A DNA stretch of 64,000 bases, taken from assembly GCA_947501625.1 (NCBI GenBank), contig CANMWN010000002.1:558001-622000 (forward strand), read 5' to 3'. Below the pieces are notes generated by a model. The model was not told where the DNA came from. It ran no database searches and saw only the letters and a program-made list of their open reading frames with translations. Below are positions 31,577-42,037 of this stretch, piece after piece; the stretch's first letter is position 1, and each line of letters begins with the position of its first letter. The translations under genes were made by a program, and so were the position numbers. This DNA is from an uncultured Flavobacteriaceae bacterium. Lineage in GTDB: Bacteria; Bacteroidota; Bacteroidia; Flavobacteriales; Flavobacteriaceae.

Positions 31577-32948
31577 GCTTTTGTTTTATTAATTTATTTG
31601 TCAAATAATTGAATCGTATTGATAATAAGATAGCTGCTGCTGTTAATCCTGCCAATAATCCTAACCAAATTCCAAAACTCGCATAACTATCTTCTTTTCC
31701 CAAATAATAACTTACAGGAAATCCTATCAACCAATAAGATACAAAGGTAATCAAAGTTGGAATCTTTACATCTTGTAAACCTCTTAATGCACCTAAAACT
31801 ACGACTTGTATTCCGTCAGAAATTTGAAAAACTGCTGCTGCTAATAATAATTTTGAGGCTATTGTGATTACTTCGGTGTTATCAATAAAATTTGTTGCAT
31901 CATTTAAATCTACATAAAAAGTAGGTAATGTTGCATTGAATACCCAGAACAATGCAGCAAAAACCACATCTAAAATCAATGTCAAGAAAAATATTGAAAA
32001 TGCTATTCTTCTCAATTCTCTAAAATTCCTCAATCCTTTTTGATTCCCTACTCTTACAGTTGCAGCAACACTTAATCCCATAGCAACCATAAAGGTCATC
32101 GAAGATAAATTTAAGGCAATTTGATTTGCAGCTTGAGGGTTTTTTCCTAGAGTACCGCTTAACCAAATTGCACTCGTAAAAATGGCAACTTCGAAAAACA
32201 TTTGCATGGCTCCTGGAAAACCAAGATTTAGGATTTTTTTAATCATGGTACTATCCAATATAAAAAACTTGATATTAGTTACCAATGCTTTTGACTTTTC
32301 TTTACCTCGGAGTAACCACCATAAATAAACAAACATCACAATTCTTGATGCAAGTGTTCCATATGCAGCACCAACAATTCCTAATTGAGGAAATCCAAAT
32401 TTCCCAAAGATTAAAACATAGTTTAAAACAATATTTACAACATTTGCAATTAAAGTTGCATACATTGGGTAACGTGTCATGGACAATCCATCTGCAAATT
32501 GTTTAAACCCTTGAAACACTACCAAAGGAAACAACGAAAAGGCTACTAAATTCAAATAAGGAATAGCCAATTGCACTACTTCATCTGGTTGATCCATAGA
32601 ATACATTAATGGCTTTGCTAACAAGACTGCAACAAACAAAGCAAGTCCTAATGCCGAACATAAAAAGAGTCCGTTTTTAAAAACCGATTTTGCCTTTACA
32701 GCATCATTTTCAGTGTCGGCTTCGGCAGTCAAAGAAGTTATTGCAGTTGAAAATCCAATTCCTAATGACATAGCTATAAACACAAAACTATTTCCTAGAG
32801 ATACTGCTGCTAAGTGTGCTGAACCCAATTGACCAACCATGATATTGTCAATCAACCCAACAAAAGTATGTCCCAACATTCCTAAAATAACAGGTGAAGA
32901 GAGTTTTAAGTTAGTTTTAAATTCCGATGTGTAACTGCGTAAATTCAT
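31563..32948 (-). CDS. MATE-family efflux transporter
   Basis: 461 residues with about 12 hydrophobic helices, matching NorM-type multidrug and toxin extrusion proteins. Typical stretches are LKLSSPVILGMLGHTFVGLI then DNIMVGQLGSAHLAAVSLGN near the N-terminus, a second half repeating this pattern (LNLGFPGAMQMFFEVAIF), and GALRGLQDVKIPTLI near the end. It exports cationic or organic compounds in exchange for Na+ or H+; the substrate is unknown. It stands upstream of the small acidic gene in a two-gene unit. Confidence 0.92.
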   Translation of the reverse strand: MNLRSYTSEFKTNLKLSSPVILGMLGHTFVGLIDNIMVGQLGSAHLAAVSLGNSFVFIAMSLGIGFSTAITSLTAEADTENDAVKAKSVFKNGLFLCSALGLALFVAVLLAKPLMYSMDQPDEVVQLAIPYLNLVAFSLFPLVVFQGFKQFADGLSMTRYPMYATLIANVVNIVLNYVLIFGKFGFPQLGIVGAAYGTLASRIVMFVYLWWLLRGKEKSKALVTNIKFFILDSTMIKKILNLGFPGAMQMFFEVAIFTSAIWLSGTLGKNPQAANQIALNLSSMTFMVAMGLSVAATVRVGNQKGLRNFRELRRIAFSIFFLTLILDVVFAALFWVFNATLPTFYVDLNDATNFIDNTEVITIASKLLLAAAVFQISDGIQVVVLGALRGLQDVKIPTLITFVSYWLIGFPVSYYLGKEDSYASFGIWLGLLAGLTAAAILLSIRFNYLTNKLIKQKHGTT

Positions 32949-33000
32949 TTGAATTGGCGAAGTTACAATTCTAAGACTATTTTATAATAAAAAAATTGGT

Positions 33001-33633
33001 TTATAATTTTTTTACAAAACGAATAATGTCATCCTTAACTTCAACATAATATTCAGAATCCTTGCTTTTCACGTAATTAGTTAAATCTTCAATTGTTGGA
33101 TAGTCATTAACTCCTACAAAGTGTCTAGCATCATCAATTAATAAAATATGATTGTAATTGTGATTAGCAAAAATTGCGTCAATCTCTTCATAAATTGGGC
33201 AATCTTTTTCTCCTCTTGCAGTAACACCTTCTGAATAATGTCCATCTAACCAGAATATTGCAGGCTCATTTATGTTTTTCATTATCGATGGCATAACTTT
33301 TCCGCTATCTCCTTGAACAATAGTTATATGCTTATAGTTTTTAAATTTTTTAACAGCCTTTTCGTATAGTTCTACACCAAGTTCTATAGAAATTATTTTC
33401 TTAAAATTATTCTTTTGAGCCTCAAGCATTGCGCCTAAATATGTCCCAGTTTCTATTAAAGTTTTATATCCAAATTTCTGCTGATAATAAGCAATCACTT
33501 TTTGTTTTACAATATGAGGAGGTGGAACTGGCATTCCATTTCTTTTCCATTTACTAAATAAATATTTATTAGCAATAAATGTTGGTACGAATGGAAAAAT
33601 TAGAGTGTTTACTTTGTGTTTTAATGTCTTCAT
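33001..33633 (-). CDS. class I SAM-dependent methyltransferase-like protein
   Basis: 210 residues from ATG 33633; the open frame reaches 33729, but that would overlap the cupin gene and the extra residues are unlike the family. The Rossmann part shows LIETGTYLGAMLEAQKNNF then KKIISIELGVELYEKAVKKF (about residues 60-105), then IFWLDGHYSEGVTARGEKDC, a pattern of methyltransferase-like proteins that may carry out sugar or glycan methylation. The N-terminus is basic and hydrophobic. It follows the cupin gene by 4 bases. Substrate unknown. Confidence 0.75.
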   Translation of the reverse strand: MKTLKHKVNTLIFPFVPTFIANKYLFSKWKRNGMPVPPPHIVKQKVIAYYQQKFGYKTLIETGTYLGAMLEAQKNNFKKIISIELGVELYEKAVKKFKNYKHITIVQGDSGKVMPSIMKNINEPAIFWLDGHYSEGVTARGEKDCPIYEEIDAIFANHNYNHILLIDDARHFVGVNDYPTIEDLTNYVKSKDSEYYVEVKDDIIRFVKKL

Positions 33634-33637
33634 CTTA

Positions 33638-34150
33638 TTATTTATAACCAAAAAGATTAGCAAATTTAGCACCAATATTAAACAATAACCTTTGAAATTT
33701 CCAAGGAACAATTGGGAAATAAGCATCAAAATCTTTCATCAATAGCATGCTATAAAACGGATTGTATGGAATATTATTTTTATTAATTTTTCCTAACTTC
33801 GAGAGTTCGTAGGTTTTTCTTATTCCTTTTTCAATATTTCTTGGAGGATAAATCTCGGCAATGAATTTCACTTCATTATTAGTAGCATTCCAAAAACTAT
33901 GAAGTGTAAATTTATCAACTGTAACTTTAGGGTCTTTTGATCTCAATATATACTTCTCTTTTCCAACTGATAAATTTAATTCTCCTTCAACTACTTCAAA
34001 TGTCTCTGTTTGATATGGGTGAAAATGTCTTGGGCTTTTTGCCCAAGAAGATTTAGGTGCCAAAGTCATGATAAATTTAGACATTTTACCATCACTCTCC
34101 TTTGCAGTTTGAATAAAATCAATTGAATCTCCTGTAGCAAAATTTTTCAT
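33638..34150 (-). CDS. cupin-domain protein
   Basis: 170 residues. The cupin barrel has motif 1 HFHPYQTETFEVVEGELNLS (about residues 42-61) with two histidines and Glu, and motif 2 FTLHSFWNATNNEVKFI (about 81-97) with a further His, so a metal site is likely. The C-terminal 50 residues are aromatic and amphipathic (YFPIVPWKFQRLLFNIG) and may contact a membrane. The reaction is unknown. It is paired with the methyltransferase-like gene downstream. Confidence 0.82.
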   Translation of the reverse strand: MKNFATGDSIDFIQTAKESDGKMSKFIMTLAPKSSWAKSPRHFHPYQTETFEVVEGELNLSVGKEKYILRSKDPKVTVDKFTLHSFWNATNNEVKFIAEIYPPRNIEKGIRKTYELSKLGKINKNNIPYNPFYSMLLMKDFDAYFPIVPWKFQRLLFNIGAKFANLFGYK

Positions 34151-34195
34151 TTAGTAAATCAAACAATTATTATTGACTAAAATACTAATAAAATA

Positions 34196-35056
34196 TTACA
34201 CCTCTATTTTTTCAATCATCACTGCGTTTGAATTAGGGGTGATTTTAATACCTAAAGAATCACTTAAAACTTTCACAAAAGATGCTCCTAAAAAAATAAT
34301 TTGAGATGTATAATAGACCCAAAGCATCAATAATGCTAAGACACTTGCCGAACCAAAAGTAGTAGTTATATGACTATGTGCAATATATTTTGCAATCCCA
34401 ATTTTACCAAAGATAAAAAGTAAGGCTGTAAATAATCCTCCCAAAAAAGCAACTTTCCAGTTTATTATTGCATCTCCTAAAAACTTAAACATTATAATGA
34501 ATATAAGTGACACCAGTAAAAAGGAAATTAAATGTTCATATAGATAAACAGAACTATAACTTGAGTGTAAACTTGAAGAATGCTTTACTAGAAAACTTTG
34601 TGTTGTTGTACTTATTAAAATTATAAAAAACAAAACAATCAATACAGAAAATGATAAAAAATGTTTTCTAAAATAATTTAATAGACTACTCTTAGGTTTT
34701 GCTTTTAAATTCCATAAGTTGTTAAAAGAGCTATGAATTTGACTAAACATTCCTGAAGCGCTCAATGCTAATGTTACAAATCCCAAAATAGTAGTTAAAG
34801 CATTATTATGATTTACATGTTGATTCTTGATTATATCTTGGATTTGTATTGCAGCGTCATTACCTAAAACATCTTTTAACTGATTAAATATTTCACCCGA
34901 CACTGCTTGTTTTCCAAAGAAAATTCCAAGTAATGAAATTATAATTACAATCATTGGCAGCAAAGAGAATACCGCATAATAAGCTAAGGCTGCCCCTTTT
35001 TGAAACGTGTTACTATTAAAAAAATGATTAAAAACGTTCTTGAAAAATTGCAGCAT
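34196..35056 (-). CDS. YihY/virulence factor BrkB family membrane protein
   Basis: 286 residues with about six hydrophobic helices. Family marks are KGAALAYYAVFSLLPMIVII (residues 20-39), the stretch GNDAAIQIQDIIKN, and the C-terminal LALLMLWVYYTSQIIFLGAS FVKV region. The family was once misnamed ribonuclease BN; its actual function is not settled, and an envelope or transport role is presumed. It lies 3 bases after the MscS-like gene. Confidence 0.88.
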   Translation of the reverse strand: MLQFFKNVFNHFFNSNTFQKGAALAYYAVFSLLPMIVIIISLLGIFFGKQAVSGEIFNQLKDVLGNDAAIQIQDIIKNQHVNHNNALTTILGFVTLALSASGMFSQIHSSFNNLWNLKAKPKSSLLNYFRKHFLSFSVLIVLFFIILISTTTQSFLVKHSSSLHSSYSSVYLYEHLISFLLVSLIFIIMFKFLGDAIINWKVAFLGGLFTALLFIFGKIGIAKYIAHSHITTTFGSASVLALLMLWVYYTSQIIFLGASFVKVLSDSLGIKITPNSNAVMIEKIEV

Positions 35057-35059
35057 CTT

Positions 35060-35953
35060 TTATTTTTTATTAGATGTAATTTCAATAGGATTATCAAATA
35101 AATTTACGCCTCCTTTAACTCCAAAATCAAGTGTAGTAACTGAGTAAGCAATAGAGATGTTTTCTTCTTCAAAACGTTTCTTTATTCGCATTATAATTTC
35201 ACTCATTGCTTTCAGATAATCTTTTTGATGTGTAAACTTTACCCAAAAACGCACTTCAAAATTATAAGTAGAATTTCCAATACTTGTAAAATAAAAATCT
35301 ACCTCTTCTTTTTGCAGCAAACTAGGAATCTTATTAACCTCATCAATTGATACTAACTTTACATGTTCTAGATCATCTCCATAAGAAACACCACTTTTTA
35401 AAATAACTCTACGCTTTTTGAAAGTTGAGTAATTGGTAAAGGTATTGTTATAAATCAATTGATTGGGCACAAATACTTCTTGTCCTTCTATTGTTTTAAT
35501 AGAAGTGGTTATCCAGCCTATATCTTTAATAGTTCCAAAATTTGAATCTATTGAAACCCAATCTCCATCTTTAAATGGACGTTGAACATTCAACAAAAGC
35601 CCTGCAAAAGCATTAGAAGCTATATCTTTAAATGCAAAACCTGCCACGATACCAATAATTCCGGCTCCAGCTAATAGTTTTGTTAATACACTTTCTAAAC
35701 CTAGTACTTCTAAAGCCAAGAATACTCCAGAAATTAATAAAAAGAAATAGATAACTACTGAAACAATCTTTGCAATGTCGGACTCTTTTTTAAATACTTT
35801 AGAATAAAACTTTCTACTTATTACTTTAAAAATTTTTGCAATAACATAAAAGGTAACAAGTACTACTAATGCCAATAAAATTTTAGGCAAAAAATCAATT
35901 ATAGATAACTGCCATTTTTTAAACAATTGCTCTACTTCTGTTACTTGATTCAT
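35060..35953 (-). CDS. small-conductance mechanosensitive channel, MscS family
   Basis: 297 residues. Three N-terminal helices end in the pore helix region AGIIGIVAGFAFKDIASNAF followed by AGLLLNVQRPFKDGDWV (about residues 90-130), then the beta domain (GTIKDIGWITTSIKTIEGQE) and a mixed C-terminal domain. It opens under membrane tension and lets solutes out during osmotic downshock. The start follows the permease stop directly, so it is likely in one operon with the permease and the YihY-family gene. Confidence 0.92.
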   Translation of the reverse strand: MNQVTEVEQLFKKWQLSIIDFLPKILLALVVLVTFYVIAKIFKVISRKFYSKVFKKESDIAKIVSVVIYFFLLISGVFLALEVLGLESVLTKLLAGAGIIGIVAGFAFKDIASNAFAGLLLNVQRPFKDGDWVSIDSNFGTIKDIGWITTSIKTIEGQEVFVPNQLIYNNTFTNYSTFKKRRVILKSGVSYGDDLEHVKLVSIDEVNKIPSLLQKEEVDFYFTSIGNSTYNFEVRFWVKFTHQKDYLKAMSEIIMRIKKRFEEENISIAYSVTTLDFGVKGGVNLFDNPIEITSNKK

Positions 35954-37237
35954 TTATTTATTTTTTGGTTCAATTTTTTTGTAAATATACTCCAATAAAA
36001 AACAAAATATAATTATCCCCAAAGCAATATAAACATCTGTTCTACTAACAGAAAAATGCTGAACTAATAAAGCAATCATTGCTACAAGACAAAATACAAA
36101 GCCAAATAATGGGATTACTTTTTTTCCATTTATCTCTCTTGAAAGTCTAAATCCTACAAAATTTACTACTGCAAATATTAATAAAAAACCAACACTTCCT
36201 GCAGTAGATATACTTTCAAGTTTCATAGTATTTACTATAATTATAGTCGCTAATGCAGTAATGAATAGTCCTATTGGTTGATTCCATAACTTTCGAGTAA
36301 ATTCTTTTGGCAATTCATCATCAACTGCAATTTCATAATTCACTCTACTTCCTCCATATAAAGAAGCATTAATAGCTGAAAAAGTAGAGATAAGCGCAGC
36401 AACTGTAATTATAGTAAATCCTATTTTTCCAAGCATAGGCTTAGCAGCTTCAGCCAAAACATAATCTTGGGCTGTTGCAATTTGACTAAACGCTAATGAT
36501 CCAACTGTTACTGTAGCAATAATTATATATAATAAAATCACGAAAAGGACTGACCAATAATAGGCTCTTGGAATGTTTTTGTTAGGATTTTCTATATCAG
36601 GAGCAGCATTTGCAATTAATTCAAAACCTTCATAAGCTACAAAAATGACCATTCCAGCAGTTAATAATTTAAATGGAGATTCCCAATGTTCTGGTGATAA
36701 TTGCTCTAAATGTGGATTTCCAAACAATCCGTAAACTCCAACTACAACAAAACTTAATAAAATTATTAATTTTATAACCACTGCATAAGATTCAATCTTG
36801 CCAACGACAGCAATACTATAATAGTTTATTGCTGTTGCAAAAATCACAATTGCTGTTGCATAAATGTGTGAATCAACTACTTTATCAGTTGTAAGTTCTA
36901 ACAAATTGGGTGCATAAGAGCCGAATGCCGATGCATAAAGTGCCAACATAATTATATAACTTACCCATAACAAATTATTTATTCCACCACTAAAAATTCC
37001 AATTCCAAAACCTTGATTTACAAACTTTACAGTTCCTCCTCTATCTGGATATTTAAGTGATAATTTTACATAACTATATGAAGTAATAAAAGCAATTAAA
37101 CCAGCAATCAAAAACGAAACTGGTGTTCCTCCTTTGGCGAGAGATGCGGCTAGACCTAGAACAGCAAAAATCCCACCACCAACCATTCCTCCAATTCCAA
37201 TTGACATAGCTTCTTTAAGCCCTATTTTTTTACTCAT
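35954..37237 (-). CDS. APC-family amino acid permease
   Basis: 427 residues with about 12 membrane helices. The N-terminal GIGGMVGGGIFAVLGLAASL is the glycine-rich first helix of the amino acid/polyamine/organocation superfamily. FVAYEGFELIANAAPDIENP in the middle is also typical. Substrate unknown. It is the first gene of the minus-strand run with MscS and YihY. A CAAATTTA (minus TAAATTTG) -7 box is at 37272-37265. Confidence 0.9.
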   Translation of the reverse strand: MSKKIGLKEAMSIGIGGMVGGGIFAVLGLAASLAKGGTPVSFLIAGLIAFITSYSYVKLSLKYPDRGGTVKFVNQGFGIGIFSGGINNLLWVSYIIMLALYASAFGSYAPNLLELTTDKVVDSHIYATAIVIFATAINYYSIAVVGKIESYAVVIKLIILLSFVVVGVYGLFGNPHLEQLSPEHWESPFKLLTAGMVIFVAYEGFELIANAAPDIENPNKNIPRAYYWSVLFVILLYIIIATVTVGSLAFSQIATAQDYVLAEAAKPMLGKIGFTIITVAALISTFSAINASLYGGSRVNYEIAVDDELPKEFTRKLWNQPIGLFITALATIIIVNTMKLESISTAGSVGFLLIFAVVNFVGFRLSREINGKKVIPLFGFVFCLVAMIALLVQHFSVSRTDVYIALGIIIFCFLLEYIYKKIEPKNK

Positions 37238-37305
37238 AATTTAACTATTGAAGAATATCAACATCAAATTTAATGATAAAAAATGATTTATAGTATTAGT
37301 ATTTG

Positions 37306-37890
37306 CTAATTCCTTTTTCTCAATATTTCCTCAATATCTGTCAATTTATAACCTTTGGCTTTTAGTAAAATTAAATAGTGATATAACAAATCTGCGGCTT
37401 CATTTTTAAATAAATTAGTATCGTTATCTTTTGCTTCTATCACCAATTCTACTGCTTCTTCCCCAACTTTTTGCGCTACTTTATTGATACCTTTTTTATA
37501 TAACTTATTGGTATAAGATGCTGAATCATTTTCATCTATTCGCTGGTGAATTATTTCTTCTAATTGGTATAAAAAACCTTTTGAAGTTTCTTCTTTAAAA
37601 CAACTAGTCGTTCCTGTATGACATGTCGGTCCTTTGGGAAGTGCTTTAATTAAAACAGTATCATTATCACAGTCAATTTGAATGTCTTTCACTTCCAAAA
37701 AGTTTCCTGACTCTTCACCTTTAGTCCATAACCTATTCTTGCTTCGGCTAAAAAAAGTAACTCTTTTTTCCTTGTTCGTTTTTTCTAATGCTTCTTCATT
37801 CATATAACCTAGCATCAATACTTGTAAAGTATAAACGCTTTGTATAATCACTGGAACTAATCCGTCTCCTTTTGTAAAATCTATTTTCAT
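37306..37890 (-). CDS. hisIE: phosphoribosyl-AMP cyclohydrolase / phosphoribosyl-ATP pyrophosphohydrolase
   Basis: 194 residues, two fused enzymes for steps 2 and 3 of histidine synthesis. HisI (residues 1-100) has GYMNEEALEKT and FFSRSKNRLWTKGEESGNFL, the metal site IDCDNDTV and the cysteines in PTCHTGTTSCF. HisE (about 110-194) has KVGEEAVELVIEAK and NEAADLLYHYLILL. It is the last gene of the his operon and overlaps hisF by 4 bases. Confidence 0.95.
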   Translation of the reverse strand: MKIDFTKGDGLVPVIIQSVYTLQVLMLGYMNEEALEKTNKEKRVTFFSRSKNRLWTKGEESGNFLEVKDIQIDCDNDTVLIKALPKGPTCHTGTTSCFKEETSKGFLYQLEEIIHQRIDENDSASYTNKLYKKGINKVAQKVGEEAVELVIEAKDNDTNLFKNEAADLLYHYLILLKAKGYKLTDIEEILRKRN

Positions 37891-38642
37891 AATCGTATTG
37901 GTATATTTTGTTCTAATAAATATTGTTTTAATTCTGGTATTGGTATTTCTCCATAATGAAAAATACTTGCTGCCAATCCTGCACTTATAGTGGTGTTTTT
38001 AAATAAATCAACAAAATGTTTTTTCAATCCTGCTCCGCCTGAAGCAATCACAGGAATATTAATTGAGTCACTCACTTTACTTGTTATATTTAGCGCAAAT
38101 CCACTTTTCGTTCCATCATTATTCATGGAAGTCAATAGAATTTCTCCTGCTCCTAATCGCTCAACTTCTTGCACCCATTCTATAGTTTTTAAAGGAGTAA
38201 TCGTTCTTCCTCCATGCATAAAAACCATCCATTCATCTTCTATCAACTTTGTATCTATTGCAACAACCATACATTGGGAACCAAATTTATCTGCAATATC
38301 TTTAATCAATTGTGGATTATTAATTGCACTCGAGTTTACACTTACTTTATCAGCTCCAGCTTTTATTAATCGTGCAGCATTTTCAAGCGAATTAATTCCT
38401 CCACCAACAGTAAATGGTATATTAATTTCTTGCGCAATTCTTTTAACCAATTCAATCAACGTTGCGCGCTTTTCAATTGTAGCAGTAATATCTAAAAAAA
38501 CCAATTCATCTGCACCTTGCTCAACATATTTTTTTGCCAATTCTATGGGATCTCCAGCATCTCGAATTCCTACAAAGTTGATTCCTTTTACAGTTCGTCC
38601 ATCCATAATATCTAGACATGGAATAATTCTCTTTTTTAGCAT
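37887..38642 (-). CDS. hisF: imidazole glycerol phosphate synthase, cyclase subunit
   Basis: 251 residues, a (beta/alpha)8 barrel that uses ammonia from HisH to form imidazole glycerol phosphate and AICAR. Catalytic Asp 11 is in [14 protein letters not shown], and the second Asp is in [10 protein letters not shown] (about residue 130). Phosphate-binding loops are FTVGGGINS and IASGGAG. It overlaps hisA by 7 bases. The antisense reading frame of 266 codons across it is a shadow. Confidence 0.96.
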   Translation of the reverse strand: MLKKRIIPCLDIMDGRTVKGINFVGIRDAGDPIELAKKYVEQGADELVFLDITATIEKRATLIELVKRIAQEINIPFTVGGGINSLENAARLIKAGADKVSVNSSAINNPQLIKDIADKFGSQCMVVAIDTKLIEDEWMVFMHGGRTITPLKTIEWVQEVERLGAGEILLTSMNNDGTKSGFALNITSKVSDSINIPVIASGGAGLKKHFVDLFKNTTISAGLAASIFHYGEIPIPELKQYLLEQNIPIRL

Positions 38643-39349
38643 AGTTCCTGTAGTTCTTTTAATGAAATATTTCCTTCATAAATTGCTTTACCAAGTATGG
38701 CTCCTTCACAACCCATTTCTTTTAACAATAATAAATCTTCCATACTTGAAACGCCTCCACTTGCTATCAAGTTTACATCCGTTTTTTTAAGTATTTCTTT
38801 ATACAACTCATTCGAAGTTCCTTGCAACATCCCATCTTTGGCAATATCAGTACAAATAACATATTGAATTCCTTTTTCTTCGTATGATTTTATAAAATCC
38901 AACACATCTAAATCAGATTTTTTCAACCAACCATTGGTAGCAATCTTCCTGTTATTACAATCTGCTCCTAAAATGATTTTTTGACTTCCATATTTTGAAA
39001 TCCACTGTTCAAATATTGTTGGATTATTAGCTGCAATACTTCCTCCAGTAATCTGAGAGGTTCCACATTCAAAGGCTATTTCTACATCTTTATCAGATTT
39101 TAATCCGCCTCCAAAATCAATTTTAAGATTCGTTTTAGATGCTATAGATTCTAATATTTTATGATTGATGATTTGCTTTGATTTTGCACCGTCCAAATCT
39201 ACCAAATGCAAATATTGAATTCCATTATCTTCAAATTCCTTCGCTACTTCTAGCGGATTTTCATTGTATATCTTCTTGGTGTTATAATCTCCTTTTGAGA
39301 GTCTTACACACTTTCCGTCTATAATATCTATTGCTGGTATTATTCTCAT
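38636..39349 (-). CDS. hisA: phosphoribosylformimino-5-aminoimidazole carboxamide ribotide isomerase
   Basis: 237 residues, an (beta/alpha)8 barrel related to HisF, catalysing the Amadori rearrangement of ProFAR. Catalytic Asp 8 is in [19 protein letters not shown], the second Asp in [14 protein letters not shown] (about residues 126-139), and the phosphate loops are IDFGGGLKS and IASGGVSS. It overlaps hisF by 7 bases and hisH by 4. Confidence 0.96.
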   Translation of the reverse strand: MRIIPAIDIIDGKCVRLSKGDYNTKKIYNENPLEVAKEFEDNGIQYLHLVDLDGAKSKQIINHKILESIASKTNLKIDFGGGLKSDKDVEIAFECGTSQITGGSIAANNPTIFEQWISKYGSQKIILGADCNNRKIATNGWLKKSDLDVLDFIKSYEEKGIQYVICTDIAKDGMLQGTSNELYKEILKKTDVNLIASGGVSSMEDLLLLKEMGCEGAILGKAIYEGNISLKELQELC

Positions 39350-39924
39350 AACACTAAAAAGTTCTTCAATATTTGTTCACCAACTCCTGCCGATTTTTCT
39401 GGATGAAATTGCGTTGCATAAAAATTATCTTTTTGCAATGCTGCACTGAACGGAAAAATATAATCACAATTTGCACTTGTTTCTTCGCATAATTCCGCAT
39501 AAAAACTATGTACAAAATATACATCCTTTGGAGCGTTCATACTATTAAACAAATCTCCTTTTAATTCACTCAAACTATTCCATCCTATATGAGGTACTTT
39601 TTCTTTTGGCGGAAATAATTTCACATCCGAATTAAAAATACCTAAACAATCAACTGTACCTTCTTCACTAGAATTACACATCAATTGCATCCCCAAACAA
39701 ATGCCCAAAAAAGGCTGTTTTAACTCTTTTATAAATGCATCCAACTCATATTCTTTTAGATAACTCATTGCAGTGCTTGCTTCTCCAACTCCAGGTAAAA
39801 TCACTTTATCGGCACTCAAAATCTGTTCTTTATCTCGTGTGATAATAGACTCATAACCAAGCCTTTTTAGTGCGTTCTGAACCGAACTTATATTTCCTGC
39901 ATTATAATCTATAATCGCTATCAT
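39346..39924 (-). CDS. hisH: imidazole glycerol phosphate synthase, glutaminase subunit
   Basis: 192 residues, a class I glutamine amidotransferase that feeds ammonia to HisF. The nucleophile Cys is in [11 protein letters not shown] (about residue 76) and the His/Glu pair in [11 protein letters not shown] (about 175-185). The N-terminal [18 protein letters not shown] and PGVGEAS oxyanion loop are complete. It overlaps both neighbours by 4 bases. Confidence 0.96.
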   Translation of the reverse strand: MIAIIDYNAGNISSVQNALKRLGYESIITRDKEQILSADKVILPGVGEASTAMSYLKEYELDAFIKELKQPFLGICLGMQLMCNSSEEGTVDCLGIFNSDVKLFPPKEKVPHIGWNSLSELKGDLFNSMNAPKDVYFVHSFYAELCEETSANCDYIFPFSAALQKDNFYATQFHPEKSAGVGEQILKNFLVL

Positions 39925-41009
39925 ATGATTCCTTTTGTACTTGGTATTGAATAATTATCAGTCTTCTTAACTGCCATTTTAATCGCTTTCGCAAATGCTT
40001 TAAAAATAGATTCTATTTTGTGGTGTTCGTTTTCTCCTTCCGATTTTATATTCAAATTACTCTTTGAAGCATCTGTAAAAGATTTGAAAAAGTGCATGAA
40101 CATTTCGGTAGGCATCTCTCCTATCATTTCTCTTTTAAATTCCGTTTCCCAGACTAACCAAGGTCTTCCTCCAAAGTCAATGGCTACTTGCGTCAAGCAA
40201 TCATCCATAGGTAATAAAAATCCATATCGTTCAATTGCTTTTTTAGAACCTAATGCTTTACTAAATGCTTTACCTAAAGTAATGGCAACATCTTCAATTG
40301 TATGATGTTCATCTATTTCTAAATCTCCTTTTACACTGATTTTCAAGTCAATAGTTCCATGTTTTGAAATTTGTTCTAGCATGTGATCAAAGAAACCAAT
40401 GCCAGTAGAAATTTCACTTTTCCCATTTCCATCTAGATTAACCTCAACAGCAATTTCAGTTTCTTTCGTAACTCTCTTTGCATAACCAATTCTTGGCTTA
40501 GATTTTAAATACTGATAAATCTCGTTCCAATTGGTTGTAGAAACTACTACGTTTTCATTTTCATCACCAATAAAAATTCCTTGACATTTTAAGTTCATTG
40601 CCAATTCAATATCCGAATTTCTATCGCCTATCACAAATGAATTATTTAAATCATAATTCCCATAAATATACTTCTGTAACAATCCAGTTCTAGGTTTTCT
40701 TGTTGGCGCATTGTCTTCAGGAAAAGATTTATCTATTAATACCTCAGTAAATTCAATTCCTTCATTTTTAAATGCCTGAATAATTTTGTTTTGCGCTGGC
40801 CAAAAAGTGTCTTCTGGAAAGGAATCTGTTCCCAATCCATCTTGATTGGTTACCATAACCAACTCATAATCAAGTTCGTTGACAATTTTTGACAATCCTT
40901 GAAAAACTCCAGGATAAAACTCTAACTTTTCTAAACTATCTAACTGATAATCAATTGGTGGCTCAATAACCAAGGTTCCATCTCTATCTATAAATAATAC
41001 TTTTTTCAT
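39921..41009 (-). CDS. hisB: histidinol-phosphatase / imidazoleglycerol-phosphate dehydratase
   Basis: 362 residues from ATG 41009, which overlaps the hisC stop by 4 bases (ATGA). An upstream ATG at 41081 would add 24 residues without family likeness. The N-terminal domain is a HAD phosphatase ([13 protein letters not shown], then [12 protein letters not shown]); the C-terminal domain is the manganese-dependent dehydratase with [24 protein letters not shown] and [12 protein letters not shown]. It catalyses steps 6 and 8 of the pathway. Confidence 0.95.
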   Translation of the reverse strand: MKKVLFIDRDGTLVIEPPIDYQLDSLEKLEFYPGVFQGLSKIVNELDYELVMVTNQDGLGTDSFPEDTFWPAQNKIIQAFKNEGIEFTEVLIDKSFPEDNAPTRKPRTGLLQKYIYGNYDLNNSFVIGDRNSDIELAMNLKCQGIFIGDENENVVVSTTNWNEIYQYLKSKPRIGYAKRVTKETEIAVEVNLDGNGKSEISTGIGFFDHMLEQISKHGTIDLKISVKGDLEIDEHHTIEDVAITLGKAFSKALGSKKAIERYGFLLPMDDCLTQVAIDFGGRPWLVWETEFKREMIGEMPTEMFMHFFKSFTDASKSNLNIKSEGENEHHKIESIFKAFAKAIKMAVKKTDNYSIPSTKGII

Positions 41010-42037
41010 CTTGATATCTCGTTTAAAACATTCAATAATTTTTGATTTTCTTCTGCAGTTCCAATAGTGATTCTCAAGCAATTTTTAACTTGTGAATTTC
41101 GATTTCTAACAACAATTCCTTTGCCAATTAATTGAGTAAATATTGATTCAGAATCTTCAAATTCAACTAGTAAAAAATTGGCATCTGAAGGATAAATTTT
41201 TTGTACAAACAGCAAATTTAACAAGGCTATTCTTAGTCTTTTTCTTTCTATAATGATTTGCGCAATTTGTTCTTGGACATACTCTTTATTTTGTATTACT
41301 TCAAGTGCAGCTTTAATACTCAACGTATTGACATTATATGGCGGTTTTATCTTATTTAAAATCGTAATAATTTCTGGACTTGCAAATGCCATTCCTAGTC
41401 TTGCGCCTGCCAATCCGTAAGCTTTACTAAAAGTCTGCAACACCACTAAGTTTGGAATTTCTCCCAACAATGAAACTGCTCTTTTGTTAGGTGAAAAATC
41501 TATATAAGCCTCATCAATAACAACGATTCCTTTAAACTCGGCAGCAACTTGTCTGATACGTTCTAGTTCAATAGAATTTCCTGTAGGATTGTTGGGTGAA
41601 CAAATAAACAATAAGCCTCCTTCTTTTGTTTTAGAAGTTATGGTTTGTTGATTTGGCAATTCAAAAGTTTTGGTCAAAGGAATTTCAACCAACTCAACAT
41701 TATTGATTGCAGCTGACACTTTATACATTCCATAAGTTGGAGTAAAAATTGTCGCCTTATTTTTTCCAGGTTCACAGAATGCTCGGAATAATAAATCGAT
41801 GGCTTCATCACTTCCATTTCCTATAAATATTTGCTCTAAAGGAACATTCTTTAACTTTGAAATCTCTCCCTTCAATTGCAACTGCAATGGATCTGGATAT
41901 CGATTTAAGTTTGTTGTATTCGGATTTTCGTTTGCGTCCAACCAAACATCAGCCTTGCCTTTAAACTCACTTCTAGCAGAACTATACGCCTGCATATTGA
42001 GAATGTTTTTTCGAGTTATAGATTTTATATCAAACAT
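41006..42037 (-). CDS. hisC: histidinol-phosphate aminotransferase
   Basis: 343 residues, a fold-type I PLP enzyme that transfers an amino group from glutamate to imidazole acetol phosphate. The PLP lysine is in [15 protein letters not shown] (about residues 202-216), preceded by [10 protein letters not shown] and [25 protein letters not shown] is also typical. It overlaps hisB by 4 bases and hisD by 8. Confidence 0.95.
   Translation of the reverse strand: MFDIKSITRKNILNMQAYSSARSEFKGKADVWLDANENPNTTNLNRYPDPLQLQLKGEISKLKNVPLEQIFIGNGSDEAIDLLFRAFCEPGKNKATIFTPTYGMYKVSAAINNVELVEIPLTKTFELPNQQTITSKTKEGGLLFICSPNNPTGNSIELERIRQVAAEFKGIVVIDEAYIDFSPNKRAVSLLGEIPNLVVLQTFSKAYGLAGARLGMAFASPEIITILNKIKPPYNVNTLSIKAALEVIQNKEYVQEQIAQIIIERKRLRIALLNLLFVQKIYPSDANFLLVEFEDSESIFTQLIGKGIVVRNRNSQVKNCLRITIGTAEENQKLLNVLNEISR

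Noticed and set aside
33634-33729. Longer start for the methyltransferase-like gene
   Set aside because: It would overlap the cupin gene by 92 bases; ATG 33633 leaves a 4-base gap and a normal N-terminus.
37990-38790. 266-codon ORF on the + strand across hisF and hisA
   Set aside because: Antisense shadow of the clearly functional hisF and hisA genes; the translation shows no family likeness and has the hydrophobic look of a complementary frame.
41010-41081. Longer hisB start at 41081
   Set aside because: The extra 24 residues lie inside hisC and do not resemble HisB; ATG 41009 gives the usual 4-base overlap.
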